Assembly (NCBI GenBank): GCA_026686845.1
Contig: JAIVEN010000024.1
Location: 7,179,501-7,243,500, forward strand
Direction of reading: 5' to 3'
DNA: 64,000 nt
DNA from: Adenanthera pavonina
Taxonomy: Eukaryota; Streptophyta; Magnoliopsida; Fabales; Fabaceae
How positions within the stretch are numbered: position 1 is the stretch's first letter; every line of letters starts with the position of its first letter. The notes below the pieces were generated by a model. The model had not been told where the DNA came from. It made no database searches and was given only the letters and a program-made list of their open reading frames with translations. The position numbers were made by a program, and so were the translations under genes. Of this stretch, positions 32,858-44,340 are shown one piece after another.

Positions 32858-34644
32858 ATGGCTGGCTTTGGAGAAAGCATATTACTAGAAGGGAACAATA
32901 CAAACAGACCACCTGGCTTCAGTGGAGAGCATTATGGTTACTGGAAGATGAGAATGCAAATCTATCTCCAGTCAATCGATCTGGACATCTGGTCAATCAT
33001 TCAGAAAGGAGACTTTGTCCTAATGGCTTTAGAAGATGATGGAAAGTAGAAGCTGAATGGAATAAAGAAGACAGAAGGAGAGTCTTACTGAACTTCAAGG
33101 CAAAACATTGTCTAGTCAGTGCCTTGAATCAAGACGAATTCTACAGAATCTCACAATGCTCCACTGCAAAGGAAATGTGGGACACCCTGCAGATTGCTCA
33201 TGAAGGAACAACTGGAGTTAGGGAAAATAAACTGAATACCTGCATTGGAGAATATGAAAGCTTCAGAATGACTGAAGGAGAAACTGTAAAAGAGCTGCAA
33301 AAGAGATTCACTCTCATTGTGAATCAACTAAAGAGTCTGGGAAATGCGTACACTCAAACAGAGAAAGTAAGAAAGATTCTCAGAGCTCTCCCTCTGGAAT
33401 GGCAACCCAAAGTAACAGCAATAGAGGAAGCCAGAGGAGAATCAATGGCCTCTGTCACGGCTCTATTCGGCAGCCTTGAGGAGTATGAAGGAAAACTCAA
33501 AGCTCTCAAGGAAGCTAGACAAGATAGAAAGAAGAAAGGCCTTGCTCTTAAAGGTGCTGAAGAAAAGGAAGAAGAATCTGACGATGGAGAGGAGCTAGAT
33601 GAAGAAACTCTGGCTATGATGGTCAGAAAATTCGGAAGATTCTACAACAAGAAGAGGAATAAGAAAATCTTCAAGAAAGGAGCTGCTGGAGATAGCAAGA
33701 GGGAACAAAAAGAGCATGTTACTTGCTATGAGTGCAAAAAGCAAGGACATATCAAATGGGATTGTCCACAGTTCCTGAAGAAGCAAGAGAAAGAAAAGAA
33801 AGCTACAGACAAAGGCAAGAAGAAGAAAGCTTACATTTCATCAATATGGGGCAACAGCTCAGACGAAGAAGAAGATGATGAAGATGAAATTGCCAACATC
33901 TGTCTCATGGCACTTGCCTCTGAAGAAGCTGAAATTTCATGCAGCAGTGACCAAGAGAATGAGGTATATGAATCTAAACCTTCCTATTCCGAATTACTGG
34001 ATGCATTTCATGAGCTGCATGATGAGTTTGTTAAAGTTGCTAAAGAACTGAAGCAAGCTAAGAAAAAGATTAACAAACTAGAATCCGAACATAATATCTC
34101 TAAAACTGTTTCTCTACCTGTTGCTGAATCTGTTTGCTGTAAAACATGCATTGAACTGAAGCAAACCAATGAATATCTAGTAAAAAGCATGTCTAGGCTT
34201 ACTATGAGTAAAGATATGTTGTTTGCTTTAATGGGGAGCCAAAGAATATCACAAGGGAAAGCTGGACTTGGTTATGATCCATGTGCTGTTAAAGAAAAGA
34301 TTAGAAAGAAAAATCAGAATGTATACATGAGACATTTTGTGCATGCTGATGGAAATAGAAAGAAAGATCATGTGTCACATCAGATTGAATCATATAATCA
34401 ACCAAAGCATGCAAAACAAAAATATTATCTGCATTGTTTTCTTCTTGCTTCTCAATCCAGCAGTCCCTTTACCACCTGTCATTTCTGTAACAAAAAGGGA
34501 CATATTTCCAGCTCTTGTACTATAAAGAAAAATGGACTTGATAGGAAGGTTAAATGGGTTCCCAAAGGTACATCTGTATCTAGGGAAAACACCACTGACA
34601 GAAAAGGACCCAAGCAGATTTGGGTACCTAAGAAGAAAACTTGA
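32858..34644 (+). pseudogene. gag: copia Gag, frameshifted
   Basis: Starts MAGFGESILL at 32858, 42 bases past the PBS; the upstream in-frame ATG at 32804 lies in the LTR/PBS and is unlikely. A small deletion near 33040 creates a TAG at 33047-33049 and shifts the frame; the rest reads on from about 33050 to the TGA at 34642. Gag core at codons 25-200, then two CCHC knuckles: CYECKKQGHIKWDC (33724-33765) and CHFCNKKGHISSSC (34477-34518), separated by an acidic and coiled-coil linker (33850-34200). At 34640 the frame shifts again into protease. In intact relatives gag and pol are one frame, so both shifts are read as damage. Confidence 0.9.
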
Positions 34645-36204
34645 ACTTTGTTTTGCAAGTTTGTCTCAAAGCTAAAAGGAACAACAAATGGTACATGGAC
34701 AGTGCATGCTCAAGTCACATGACTAGTGATAAGGAGAAGTTCATCACCCTTAGAGACAAGAAAGGAGGAAAGGTGACCTTTGGAGGTGATCAATATGGCA
34801 AAATAGTTGGCATTGGCATTGTAGGCAAAAATCCTGAAACATCCATTGAAGAGGTGCTGTTTGTGATAGGCCTCAACCACAATCTGTTAAGTGTGAGCCA
34901 AACATGTGACAAAGGAAATTGGGTGCTGTTTGACTCAAAGTTTTGCCTGGTTATCAGAAAAAGTGATCACAAAGTAATCCTTAAAGCTCAAAGGGATGGT
35001 ATCTGCTATACTATTGATCTTGATGAACTTCCTCCCTTAGATTCTGTTTGTCTGATTAGTCAGGATAATGATAGTTGGTTGTGGCATGGAAGATTAGCTC
35101 ATGTTAACATGAATCAGCTTTCAAAATTGGTTAAAAACGAGCTAGTTACTGGCCTGCCAAAAATTACTTTTGAAAAAGACAAAGAATGTGATGCATGCTT
35201 AAGAGGAAAGCAAACTAAATCTTCTTTTAAACCTAAAAATGTAGTCACCACAACTAGACCACTAGAACTATTACATATGGATTTAATTGGTCCATCTAGG
35301 GTAAAAAGCATTGGTGGTAATCTGTATGTGCTTGTAATTGTGGATGATTACTCTAGATTTACATGGACATTATTTCTTTCCTAAAAGTGATACATTTGAT
35401 GCATTTGTAACCTTAGCTAAGAAAGTGTAAAATGAGAAAGGTATTTCCATTGTGTCTATCAGGTCAGATCATGGAGGAGAGTTTGAAAACTCATACTTTT
35501 TGGAGTACTGTAATGAGCATGGAATTGATCACAACTTCTCAGCTCCAAGAACTCCTCAACAGAATGGAGTAGTAGAAAGGAAGAACAGAACCATTGGAGA
35601 GATGGCTAGAGCTATGCTAAATGAAAAGGAGCTATCTCAAGTGTTTTGGGCTGATGCAGTAAATACAGCAAGCTACATCATAAACAGAGCCTACATCAGA
35701 CCAATCCTTGAAAAGACTCCATACGAGCTGTACAAGGGAAGAAAGTCAAATCTGTTACATCTTCATGTGTTCGGGTGCAAATGCTTCATTAACAATAATG
35801 GGAAAGAAAATCTGGTTAAGTTTGATCCCAAATCCGATGAAGGTATAGTTCTGGGCTATTCTAGTAGAAGTAAAGCATATAGAGTTCTTAATAAAAGGTC
35901 TAATTTAGTAGAGGAATCTGTGCATGTAGTATTTATTGAAAATGAAACTACTTCTAAACATGTTACTGATGAGGATGATCTTGTTTCAAATCTTAAAAAG
36001 TTAGATATCTCTAATGAAGATATAATTGAGCCTCCAAAAATATCTGAATCTATTAATATAGAGGAAGATATTCAGGAGAAAGATTTTGAAGAAGAAAATG
36101 AACAAATATCTCAAGAACTCCCTAGAGCTTGGAGATATCAAAGGAATCATCCTGTTGATCAAGTGATAGGGAATGTTCAAGAGAAAGTTAGAACTAGAAA
36201 ATAG
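34641..36204 (+). pseudogene. pol: copia Pol: protease and integrase, broken
   Basis: Protease active site MDSACSSHMT at 34696-34725: the triad is DSA where DSG is the usual form. GAG-pre-integrase with HHCC zinc motif (HGRLAH at about 35086, CDAC at 35191). Integrase core: DLIGP (35281), VDDYSRFTW (35341), SDHGGEF (35464) and NGVVERKNRT (35560), giving the D-D-E triad. Breaks: frameshift near 35380 (one extra T), TAA at 35428-35430, TAG at 36202-36204. Otherwise well preserved, including the integrase C-terminal region (VFGCKCF, GYSSRSKAYRV). Confidence 0.92.
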
Positions 36205-37778
36205 TTAAGGGATCAAATGATTAATTGTGCTTTCATATCACAAATTGAACCTAAATGTAATGAGGAAGCCTTAACTGATGAATACTGGATTCTAGCTATG
36301 TATGATGAATTAAATCAATTTGAAAGAAATCAAGTCTGGGATTTAGTGCCTAGACCCAAAAATCATCCTGTCATAGGTACCAAATGGGTTTTTAGAAATA
36401 AACTTGATGAATCAGGATCAATCATCAGAAACAAAGCTAGACTGGTTGCTAAAGGTTATAATCAAGAAGAGGGCATTGATTTTGAGGAAACCTTTGCTCC
36501 AGTAGCTAGATTAGAAGCAATTAGAATTCTATTAGCATATGCATGCATGAAAAATATTCTGTTATATCAAATGGATGTAAAGAGTGCTTTTCTGAATGGA
36601 TATATCATGGAAGAAGTTTATGTAGATCAACCTCCGGGTTTTGAGGATTCTACAAAGCCAAACCATGTGTATAAACTAAAGAAAGCTCTTTACGGTTTGA
36701 AGCAAGCCCCTAGAGCATGGTATGAAAGATTGAGTAATTTTCTAACTGAAAAGGGGTTTAACAGAGGAAAAGTAGATACAACTTTATTTACTAAGAAAGA
36801 AAATAAGATTTACTCATTGTTCAAATCTATGTTGATGATATTATATTTGGTGCTACTAATGAATCTCTTTGCAAGAATTTTTCTAAGTTAATGCAGGGGG
36901 AATTCGAAATGTCTATGATGGGTGAACTCAACTTCTTCCTTGGACTGCAAATCAGACAGAGCAATTATGGTATCTTCCTCAATCAATCCAAGTATCTGAA
37001 GGAATTGCTGAAGAAGTTTGGAATGGAAAATGCCAAGACAATGGGGACACCTATGGCTACTTCAACCAAACTGGACATGGATGAGAAAGGGAAATTTCTT
37101 GACATAACTCAGTATAGGAGAATGATTGGATCCCTGCTGTACTTAACTGCTAGCAGACCTGACATTATGTTTAGTGTCTGTATGTGTGCAAGGTTCCAAT
37201 CATGTCCCAAAGAAGCCCATGCTACTGCTGTGAAGAGAATCTTCAGATATCTTATTGGAACATCACAGATGGGTCTTTGGTATCCAAAGGGCAATGGAGA
37301 AGATCTCAAAGGATACACTGATGCTGATTTTGCAGGATTGAAAACTGACAGAAAAAGCACAAGTGGAACTTGTCAATTTCTTGGAGGATCCTTGATTTCA
37401 TGGTTTAGCAAAAAGCAAAACAGTTTGGCCCTATCCACGGCAGAAGCTGAGTATGTTGCAGCTGGAAGCTGTTATGCCCAAATCATCTGGATGAAACAGC
37501 AACTGGAAGATCTTGAGGTTGAGTTGAAAGAAATACCAATAATGTGTGACACCCAAAGTGCCATCAATATCACAAAGAATCCTGTCATGCACTCAAGGAC
37601 AAAACATATTGAAGTTAGGCACCACTTCATAAGGGATCATGTTTTGAAAAGAGAAATCAGACTAGAGTACATCCCAACTAAAGATCAAGTTGCAGATATC
37701 CTGACAAAGCCTCTGTTAGAAGATAGATATTGCAAGATAAGAAGAGAATTGGGCATGGTAAATCCCAATGAACTGTAA
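36205..37778 (+). pseudogene. pol: copia Pol: reverse transcriptase and RNase H, broken
   Basis: Continues the same frame after TAG 36202. RT motifs: KWVFRNKLDESG, RLVAKGYNQ, FAPVARLEAIR, QMDVKSAFLNG (first catalytic Asp), LYGLKQAPRAWYE. A frameshift near 36820 falls just before the catalytic YVDD box (about 36832-36843), which is intact in the next frame. RNase H: YTDADFAG, RKSTSG, ALSTAEAEYVA, KHIEVRHHFIRD, DQVADILTKPL. The natural stop after NPNEL is at 37776-37778. This placement and motif set are typical for copia. Confidence 0.94.
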
Positions 37779-38777
37779 GTAAATCCGTAAATAATTCTGT
37801 TTTTAGATTTTCCAACATTGAATTAGTTCTATCTTTAGCATCGGAGAGTGTTTAATTTAAGTTGCAGGTGCCCCTCATGAGATTCATTGGCAATAAATCT
37901 GAAAAATGGAGCACACTAGAAAGGAACAATCAAAAAGTGAAGTAAAAGGCAAAAATTCTGAGTTTCTGAATCCAATCTGTAAGTTTTTAAAGTTGAAATT
38001 CATATATTGATTATGTGTTAGACGAATTTCTGTGAAAAATTGAGTTTCTAAGGAAGTCAGCATGGTCAACATTTGAATATTGGATACCCAACAGACGAAC
38101 TTCGGCCTGTTATTAGAAGGAACAGTTCTCGGTGATGCCTCAAAATTTGTCTGTTGATCCTTCAAAATTCAAATTTTCAAGAACAAAATTTCAAAGTTAT
38201 GACTGTCCAACATGATGATTATACTAATGATTATCTCTTAACATACGAATGTTAGATAACTTTCACAAAATAAAGAAATTTGAATTTCTGACTTAAAATT
38301 CGTCTGTTGAAACATGCTCCTCAATGTTGAATCTTTGAAAGATGAAGTTTTGTTTGCTTAATTAGTCTGTTGTTTGGTGGTTTGTTTGCTGCTTGGTGTT
38401 TGCTCATGAAAATTTGAACTTTGTTGGAACAAAGTTCGTCTGTTCATTGTGTGTTATTTTATCCAAGCCTTTGTCAGACAAACTTTCAGAAGAAAATTCA
38501 TCTGTCATTAAGCTTTGCTGAACGGTTTAACTTGTAAATGCCCGAAGTTCAAATTTTGACCCTTCAAAATTTGACTGTCAGACGGTTACATACGTTAAAG
38601 CCGACGGTTTTCATTTGAACAGACACAATCCTATTCCTATTCTCTCTGAGTCTGTTCTAATTCTCCAATCAATGCTCTTCAATTCTGACCAAAAATCGTC
38701 ATTTCCCACCGATTAAACTTCCTTTCGCATCCTTTAAATCTATTCCTTGCCCCATTCTGCAACATTCATCCGTGAAA
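37779..38777 (+). repeat. Spacer between pol and third ORF with LTR-like motif array
   Basis: About 1 kb without a frame. From about 37990 to 38600 it holds repeated TTCGTCTG or AGACGAA and AATTCGAATTT-like motifs, the same vocabulary as the U3 part of the LTRs. 38620-38777 could be the leader for the third ORF. Confidence 0.7.
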
Positions 38778-40958
38778 ATGGCAAGAGTTAAGAATCCAGA
38801 AGTTGGCAAAGGAGAGGCTCGGCCAAAACGTTCAGTTAAATCCCAATATGCAACGAAGGAAGGAGAAAAATCAAAGTGAAAGGCCGAATCCAGCAAGGGA
38901 ACTCCTTCCAAACGCCAGAAATCTACACCCAAGGGAGAATCAAAGAAGGCTGGACCCTCTTCCTCAAAGATAGCAGAACCTTCGGTCCCTGTTCCTGTTG
39001 CTGCTGAACCTGTTGCTTCCACTTCATCCTCAAGTACTGAATCTGGGGAATATGAGCTTACCACACGACTATTATGGAGCACTCCACAGATTCAAGAGGA
39101 ATACTCCACCAAGTTTGCCAACAAAAAGGTAATCAAGCCATATTATGTAAACTTGGAAGATTTCTTGGTCTCCAATAATTTTTATGCTGGTATATGGATG
39201 ATGAGATACAAGAATATTTTGGAAGTATTGGAGAGATATGATGATGAGGTAGTAAAGTCTTGGTATGCTTCCCTAATGTACAATAGCAAGAAGAAGATGT
39301 GGGCAGTCAATCTGAGATCTAGGACCATCTGGCTTACTGATGAGACATTTAATGAGGTATTGGACATCCTAGGGCAAGATGGACTCAAGATTGACATCAC
39401 TGCCTCTGGATACATGGATGAGGCAGAAACTACTGATGAAGAAGGTGGCCCCTTTCTGAACTACAAGGAGAGCACAATTCTGAGCACATTGTTCAGAAGA
39501 AAGGAAAATTGGCCATCAATAAACATGTTGAAGCCCACAGACCTTAGTGTTCAAGTGAGGATCCTGCACTACATAGTGTCCAGGATCATATTCAACAAAG
39601 GAGGCAGCTTCAATTTGATAACAAGGGTAGAGGCATATGTCATGGCAGCAATCATGCGTGGAAAGCTGATTAACATGAGTCACATCATACTCCAACGCAT
39701 GATCAAGGTAAGAGATCAGAGGAAGGACTCCACACTCCCCTATGCTGCTATCATTTCCAGAATTCTGCAGCATCTTGAGAAGGGGAAGGGGAAGGGAAAG
39801 CCCACTGAAATCTTCAAGGAGGAAGAACTGCAAAGAATGGGTATTGAAAAGGATGAAGGAAGATAGGTTGGAAAGGGAGCAGGAAGAACTGAGGATCTAT
39901 TCTTTGTTGAAGGTGCCTCCCTACAGCAAGAGGGTATTTCTGAGGCACCTGCCAGACCTACTCCTCAGCCCTCTGTGCCTATTCCATCTCAATCCAAGCC
40001 CACTCATATTCCATCCACTCCCTCCTCTCGTGCCAAGCCAACCAAGATCACTGAGTTGTATGATAGCCTGTCTACACTCATCCTCAGCATCAAAGATGAG
40101 CAAAATGCCAAGTTTGCTTATCTGCAAGATTAGATACATCAGTTGGCAAAGAATATGAAAGTGGTTACTGATGCTTATGAAGAAATTCGAAGTGCAATCC
40201 CTACCACATTAGCTCCACCTCAGCCAGGGTTCTCTGTGCCTGTCCAATCTCCAACCCCTGAGCCTCCAAGCCCCTTTGAGCTAGCCTCCTCTGACCATGA
40301 TGATGATATAGATGGGGATGAGCCTGCTGGTACAATAAGGACACCAAGTCCTGGTCCACCCTTGGACTATGGTTTGGAAGAAAAAGGACTTCAAGAAACA
40401 AGCCCTCATGAGCCTATGCAAGAAGATGCTCAGGATTTAATTCTATCCATTCAAGAATCTGAGCAAGTTGAAAGACTGGTGGCAGCCATTTCCACCTCTT
40501 CCATGCAGGAGGGTGCCAGCGATACAGAGAGAAGCATTGTGCCTGTTGTTGATTATGAAGCTATTGCTCACAATGCTCTGCTGCAAGCTCAGAGGAGAAG
40601 GCTTGAAGAAATGTTTCATCCTGATAAACCAGCTCCTCCTTCTCTCGCTGCTTATGGACTTTCAGAGGAACAAAGAGCTCAGTTGGCTCTTTCCAGGCAG
40701 GCAACGCAGGAGTTGCTTGAGGTCTCTGATGATGATGAAGAACCAAGTCCTGAGCCTCCTGCACCAGTTGAACTAGAAATCCCATTTGCTCCTGTGCCTC
40801 TCAGAGCTATTCCAGTCTCTTAGATCCCTCCTCTGGTTGATTTTGTTGGCCTTCCTGATGATGCCAAAAAGGGGGAGAAGAAGAAGCAAACTGGAAAATC
40901 TGCTGCTGAGCCATCTGGGAAGACGTACAGCAAGAAGACCAAGCTAAAGAAGAAGTGA
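38778..40958 (+). pseudogene. Third ORF of copia element (env-like position)
   Basis: One frame of 726 codons from MARVKNPEVGKG to KLKKK, interrupted by stops TGA 38877, TAG 39864, TAG 40131 and TAG 40821 but with no frameshift. Order: basic Lys/Ser-rich N-terminus (1-75); acidic/Ser tract; a globular domain (about 110-355) with FYAGIWMMRYKN, WAVNLRSRTIWLTDETF and ILHYIVSRIIFNKGGSFNLI, RGKLINMSHIILQRMI, which resembles the 'putative plant transposon protein' domain; Pro-rich and acidic region (about 400-690) with PTPEPPSPFE; a Lys-rich end. No clear membrane segment or signal peptide, so 'env-like' describes position only. Function unknown. A separate subgenomic or readthrough expression would be needed. 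Confidence 0.8.
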
Positions 40959-41287
40959 TGGAAGGACTGCTTAGAACTTAGGCTTGAATCCTCTTGTTGT
41001 GCTGTCTATTTTGATTATTTTGTATTGTGCTTTGTTGTTTTGATATTTTGTATTCTGTATTTAATTTGTGTATTTGAATGAACACTGCTTAAATCCTGTC
41101 TCTGTAAAGCAATGTTTGTTTAAATGAATGAATTCCTTGATTGCAATGATTTGTACTTATCACTTCTTGAATCTCTTCACTGATTTACTATATATTATAT
41201 CTTTTGAAATGAAATGCATATGTTGAGGCGGAGCTAGCTAAAGCAAACCCAAGTACTAATCCAGTTTGAAAGTTGTTTTGTCATCAT

Positions 41288-41302
41288 CAAAAAGGGGGAG
41301 AA
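41288..41302 (+). promoter_or_regulatory. Polypurine tract of copia element
   Basis: AAAAAGGGGGAGAA immediately before the 3' LTR start TGTTGAATC at 41303. Confidence 0.9.
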
Positions 41303-41741
41303 TGTTGAATCTAGAGTTTTGATGATTCCAAACCAACATTCAAGAGCTTGGAATGAATATATCAAAGGAGCTCAAAGTGTTTCAAGTGAAGAAGTTCTGA
41401 GTAATCTGTGCAAGATTTTTTGTAGGATCATTAGTTATGTTTAAATATGGGTAAAAGACTTTGATTTGATGAAAAGATATTTTAAAAACTTGATTTTATG
41501 AAATACTTGAAAAATACCCACCAACAGACGAAGTTTGAAAAGTTTATATTGAACTGTCATGTTGAAAATTTGAACTTTGGCTTTGGAAATTCGAATTTCG
41601 AGTTAAAACTGAATAAGTCTGAAGAGATGCCTCTCTAACAGACGAATTTTGATTCTCCAAAATTCAAATTTTCATAAGTGTGTGAAAGAAGCTGTTGAGC
41701 AACAGATGAACTTTGGGTTTTGAACATTCGAATTTCAGACA
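41303..41741 (+). repeat. Truncated 3' LTR of nested copia element
   Basis: Matches 31151-31590, then stops at AAAATG (41741-41746) and passes straight into gypsy LTR sequence. About 1.2 kb of LTR is lost. Confidence 0.93.
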
Positions 41742-42052
41742 AAATGAACAGTAAATGTCCACGAAATTTAGTGTACAACTTGGCCTTATGAAGTCACTGT
41801 TTCATATTTTTTCCATGTATATATGAGTTTAAGATAATTTTAGATACTTGAATCACTTCAAGATAATTTTTTCAGATTTAGTTATGAATTTTCAAAATTT
41901 ATTGGGTAAAATGAAGTTTGCCAAATGAACAGTACCCCGAATTTTGAAAAATTCTGTTTTTATTATATTATGATTCTGGTTTCTAAATTATGATGAAAGA
42001 CATCTAATATGATCTAATACATGGAAAATGGGCCCTAATATAAGGTATTACA

Positions 42053-43133
42053 GTGGGGCTTCTTTTCATTTTAAATTTTTTAGAATATGTTATATAGAGA
42101 TATTATAATCATAATATATTGATTGGTCTTTCATATAGTTTTTTAAGTATATTATGTACCTAAATATAGATTATTTTTATTCAAATTTATCTGTTCAAAT
42201 TTATATCAAATCTAATGAATATCTTTAATTTGATTAATTGATGAATTTTTTATTCTGAAAATCTCTAATAATCTATATATGGATAAAAATTAATAAAAAT
42301 ACATTATCATGTTTTGTCCAAACAAAATTGTAACATTACAAAACACATTATATTGGATATGTCTGTTACTAATATGTTTTAATCTTTTTTAGCCAATAAT
42401 ATGTTTTAACTAATTATTCATTAAAAAAGTAATTAATTAAAAGTAAAATAATACAAAAATTTACTACCTTATGGAATCAGAGTGAAGAGTAAAGGCATAT
42501 ATTGAATTTGTTAATAATCAGTCACTCATTGTCGCCTTCCTCTTAGAAATATTTGTCAAATAATTGCAGCTTCATCACTTGATGAATTTTTAATCCAAAC
42601 CAATTTTCTTTTCAATCCCATGTATATTTTAATAACATTAGTTAATATTTTTCTTGAGAAAACAAGGAAATATTGTAATTAATATTTTTAAGAAATAGGA
42701 AAAATATAACAATTTTTTTCTCAATAAATACTTCCCATGCAGTGATATTATTAACTATATATAATAATCTAATTTAACATAATTATTTAATTTTATCCAT
42801 TTCCATGACAGTTTCTCTTTGAATTGACATGTAGAATGTGTTATTAAAAATAAAAATTCAAATTCATTTTAATTTTTTCTTTTCTTACGTTGATAATTAT
42901 TATAACTAATGTAAAAACTAGAATTTTTATGAGTATAATCAATGTAGAAAATTCAATTAGTACAATGAAGCCAAGGATGCAGGATGATAAACATGACATT
43001 CGATAGTGGAGAATGAGAAGGAGAGTGGTTGAGGGTGTAGACATAAGCATATGAGAGCTAAGAATCAATGGGGAGAATAAAGGCATCGAATAGCTTATGG
43101 CTTTTAAATATCACAGATGCAATAATTAAATCC
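42053..43133. other. AT-rich sequence, no gene seen
   Basis: Right flank of the gypsy element. No supported frame or repeat. The minus-strand open stretch at 42844-43086 is hydrophobic low-complexity sequence without family likeness. Confidence 0.4.
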
Positions 43134-43965
43134 CACTATAATCTTTTTTATTTTCTATTGAACTCATTTCTCACAGACCGAACTTCTAAGAGAAGTTCTC
43201 ACAAAATAAATATCTAAGAGAACATGAGCTATCATTTTGTTATTCATTTTCATTGCACTCATTTGTCACAAGCAAGAAACTTGAGAAATTCACATGGAAT
43301 TAAGTCCTTGAGAGTTGTAATGTAAAAAAAATGCCAAAAATAAACCTGAAGAAGGTTCTCACGGCCTATTTATCTGTGAGAAGTTCTGATGGACAACTCC
43401 TCCGTGAGAGCTTCTCATGGATACAGCCCATGAGAAACAAAAAAATAAAAATAAAAAATGAAATGGTAAAAGGTAAATAAAGTTCTCATGGAGGACCACC
43501 CATCTATGAGAATTTCTGATAGATAAATTCCATGAGGAGTTCTTCTAAATTATTTTGTTTTATTTTCTTCACTTTTCTATGTTTTCTGATGAACGTTCTC
43601 ACCGTATTAATCTATGAGAAATTCTCATGGAGCAACAATCCATGAGAATTTCTCATAGATAATTTTCGTGAGAAGTATTTTTAAATTATTTTGTTTTTTT
43701 TCACTTTTTTATGTTTTCTTATAGATGTTCTCATGGCCTCTATCCATGAGAAAATTTGGTGCCACATTCCCGCCATTGGGTGCAAAAGTTCTCATGGGTT
43801 TTCTCACATTTTTCTCATGGATTGTTCTCTTTACCCTTTTAACCATGAGAATATCCATGAGAAATATCTCCCAAATAGCTTTTCATCAGAAATTCTATGA
43901 GAAGTTCTCATGAAAATTGATGTTGTGAGAAATTTCCATGAAAAAATAGTTGTTTTCTTGTAGTG
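43134..43965. mobile_element. CACTA end with TTCTCATGGA subterminal repeats
   Basis: From about 43165 to 43930 there are over a dozen copies of GAGAAnTTCTCATGGA-like motifs in both orientations, ending AAATAGTTGTTTTCTTGTAGTG at 43965; reverse complement CACTACAAGAAAACAAC, a clear CACTA TIR. CACTATAATC at 43134 could be the left end of a short non-autonomous element, but the three-base flanks (TCC and GCT) differ, so the left boundary is uncertain. Confidence 0.7.
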
Positions 43966-44340
43966 GCTAGACCACCACTGAGCTTAAGAAACAAGCACCA
44001 TGGATAGCCACCAAGCACGACAAAACGAGAGGACTTTTGAAGTTGGGGTTTTGGAGCAAATGTTTTGGACTGAAAGTGATTTTCGAATTAGGGATTTTGG
44101 GAACAAAGCTTGATTTTCAAATTAGGGATTTTAGGAACAAAGTTTGGGGTAGAAAAGTATTTTAGAGCGAACTAAAAATGGGAGAGTCCGCCAATTGCAG
44201 ATTTGATGCCAAAAACATAAGAATTATTTATATTTTTTTATTGTGTCAAACAACACAATTATGATAAAAATGGTTCACTGGTCAAGGAAACACTTTCATA
44301 TACACCAAGTCATGACTTCGAATCCTCATTCAACAACACC
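43966..44340. other. Unassigned, with tRNA-like A and B boxes
   Basis: No frame. TGGTTCACTGG at 44271 fits a Pol III A box and ACTTCGAATCC at 44314 fits a B box, with tRNA-like spacing (about 43 bases). This may be a tRNA-derived SINE piece; no clear ends or poly-A tail. Two near-repeats (TTCGAATTAGGGATTTT..GGAACAAAG / TTCAAATTAGGGATTTT) at 44080-44140. Confidence 0.35.

Larger units (their letters stand above)
31151..41741 (+). mobile_element. Nested SIRE-like copia retrotransposon
   Basis: Order: 5' LTR, PBS, gag, protease, integrase, reverse transcriptase, RNase H, a spacer with LTR-like motifs, a third ORF, polypurine tract, truncated 3' LTR. Integrase before reverse transcriptase places it in Ty1/copia; a long extra ORF after pol is typical of the SIRE lineage. 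Every frame is broken. About 1.2 kb of the 3' LTR is lost together with adjacent gypsy LTR sequence. Confidence 0.93.
28753..42052 (+). repeat. 3' LTR of gypsy element, split by copia insertion
   Basis: Begins TGTAATATCCCAAAA at 28753 and runs to 31150; resumes at about 41742 and ends TATTACA at 42052. Its start matches, in inverse orientation, the ends of the 2.9 kb solo LTRs at 47188-50097 and 59155-62055. Relative to the 5' LTR, about 258 bases next to the copia 3' edge are missing. With that piece added, the length (about 2.97 kb) agrees with the solo LTRs. Confidence 0.88.

Noticed and set aside
39516..40401. Antisense frames opposite the third ORF
   Set aside because: They are shadows of a coding-like frame on the plus strand and have no domain likeness.
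42844..43086. Hydrophobic 80-codon minus-strand frame
   Set aside because: Low-complexity Leu/Ile/Ser sequence in AT-rich DNA; no relatives, no context.
43134..43138. CACTA at 43134 as a firm left end for the element ending at 43965
   Set aside because: The following bases match the TIR poorly and the three-base flanks TCC and GCT differ; kept only as a possibility.
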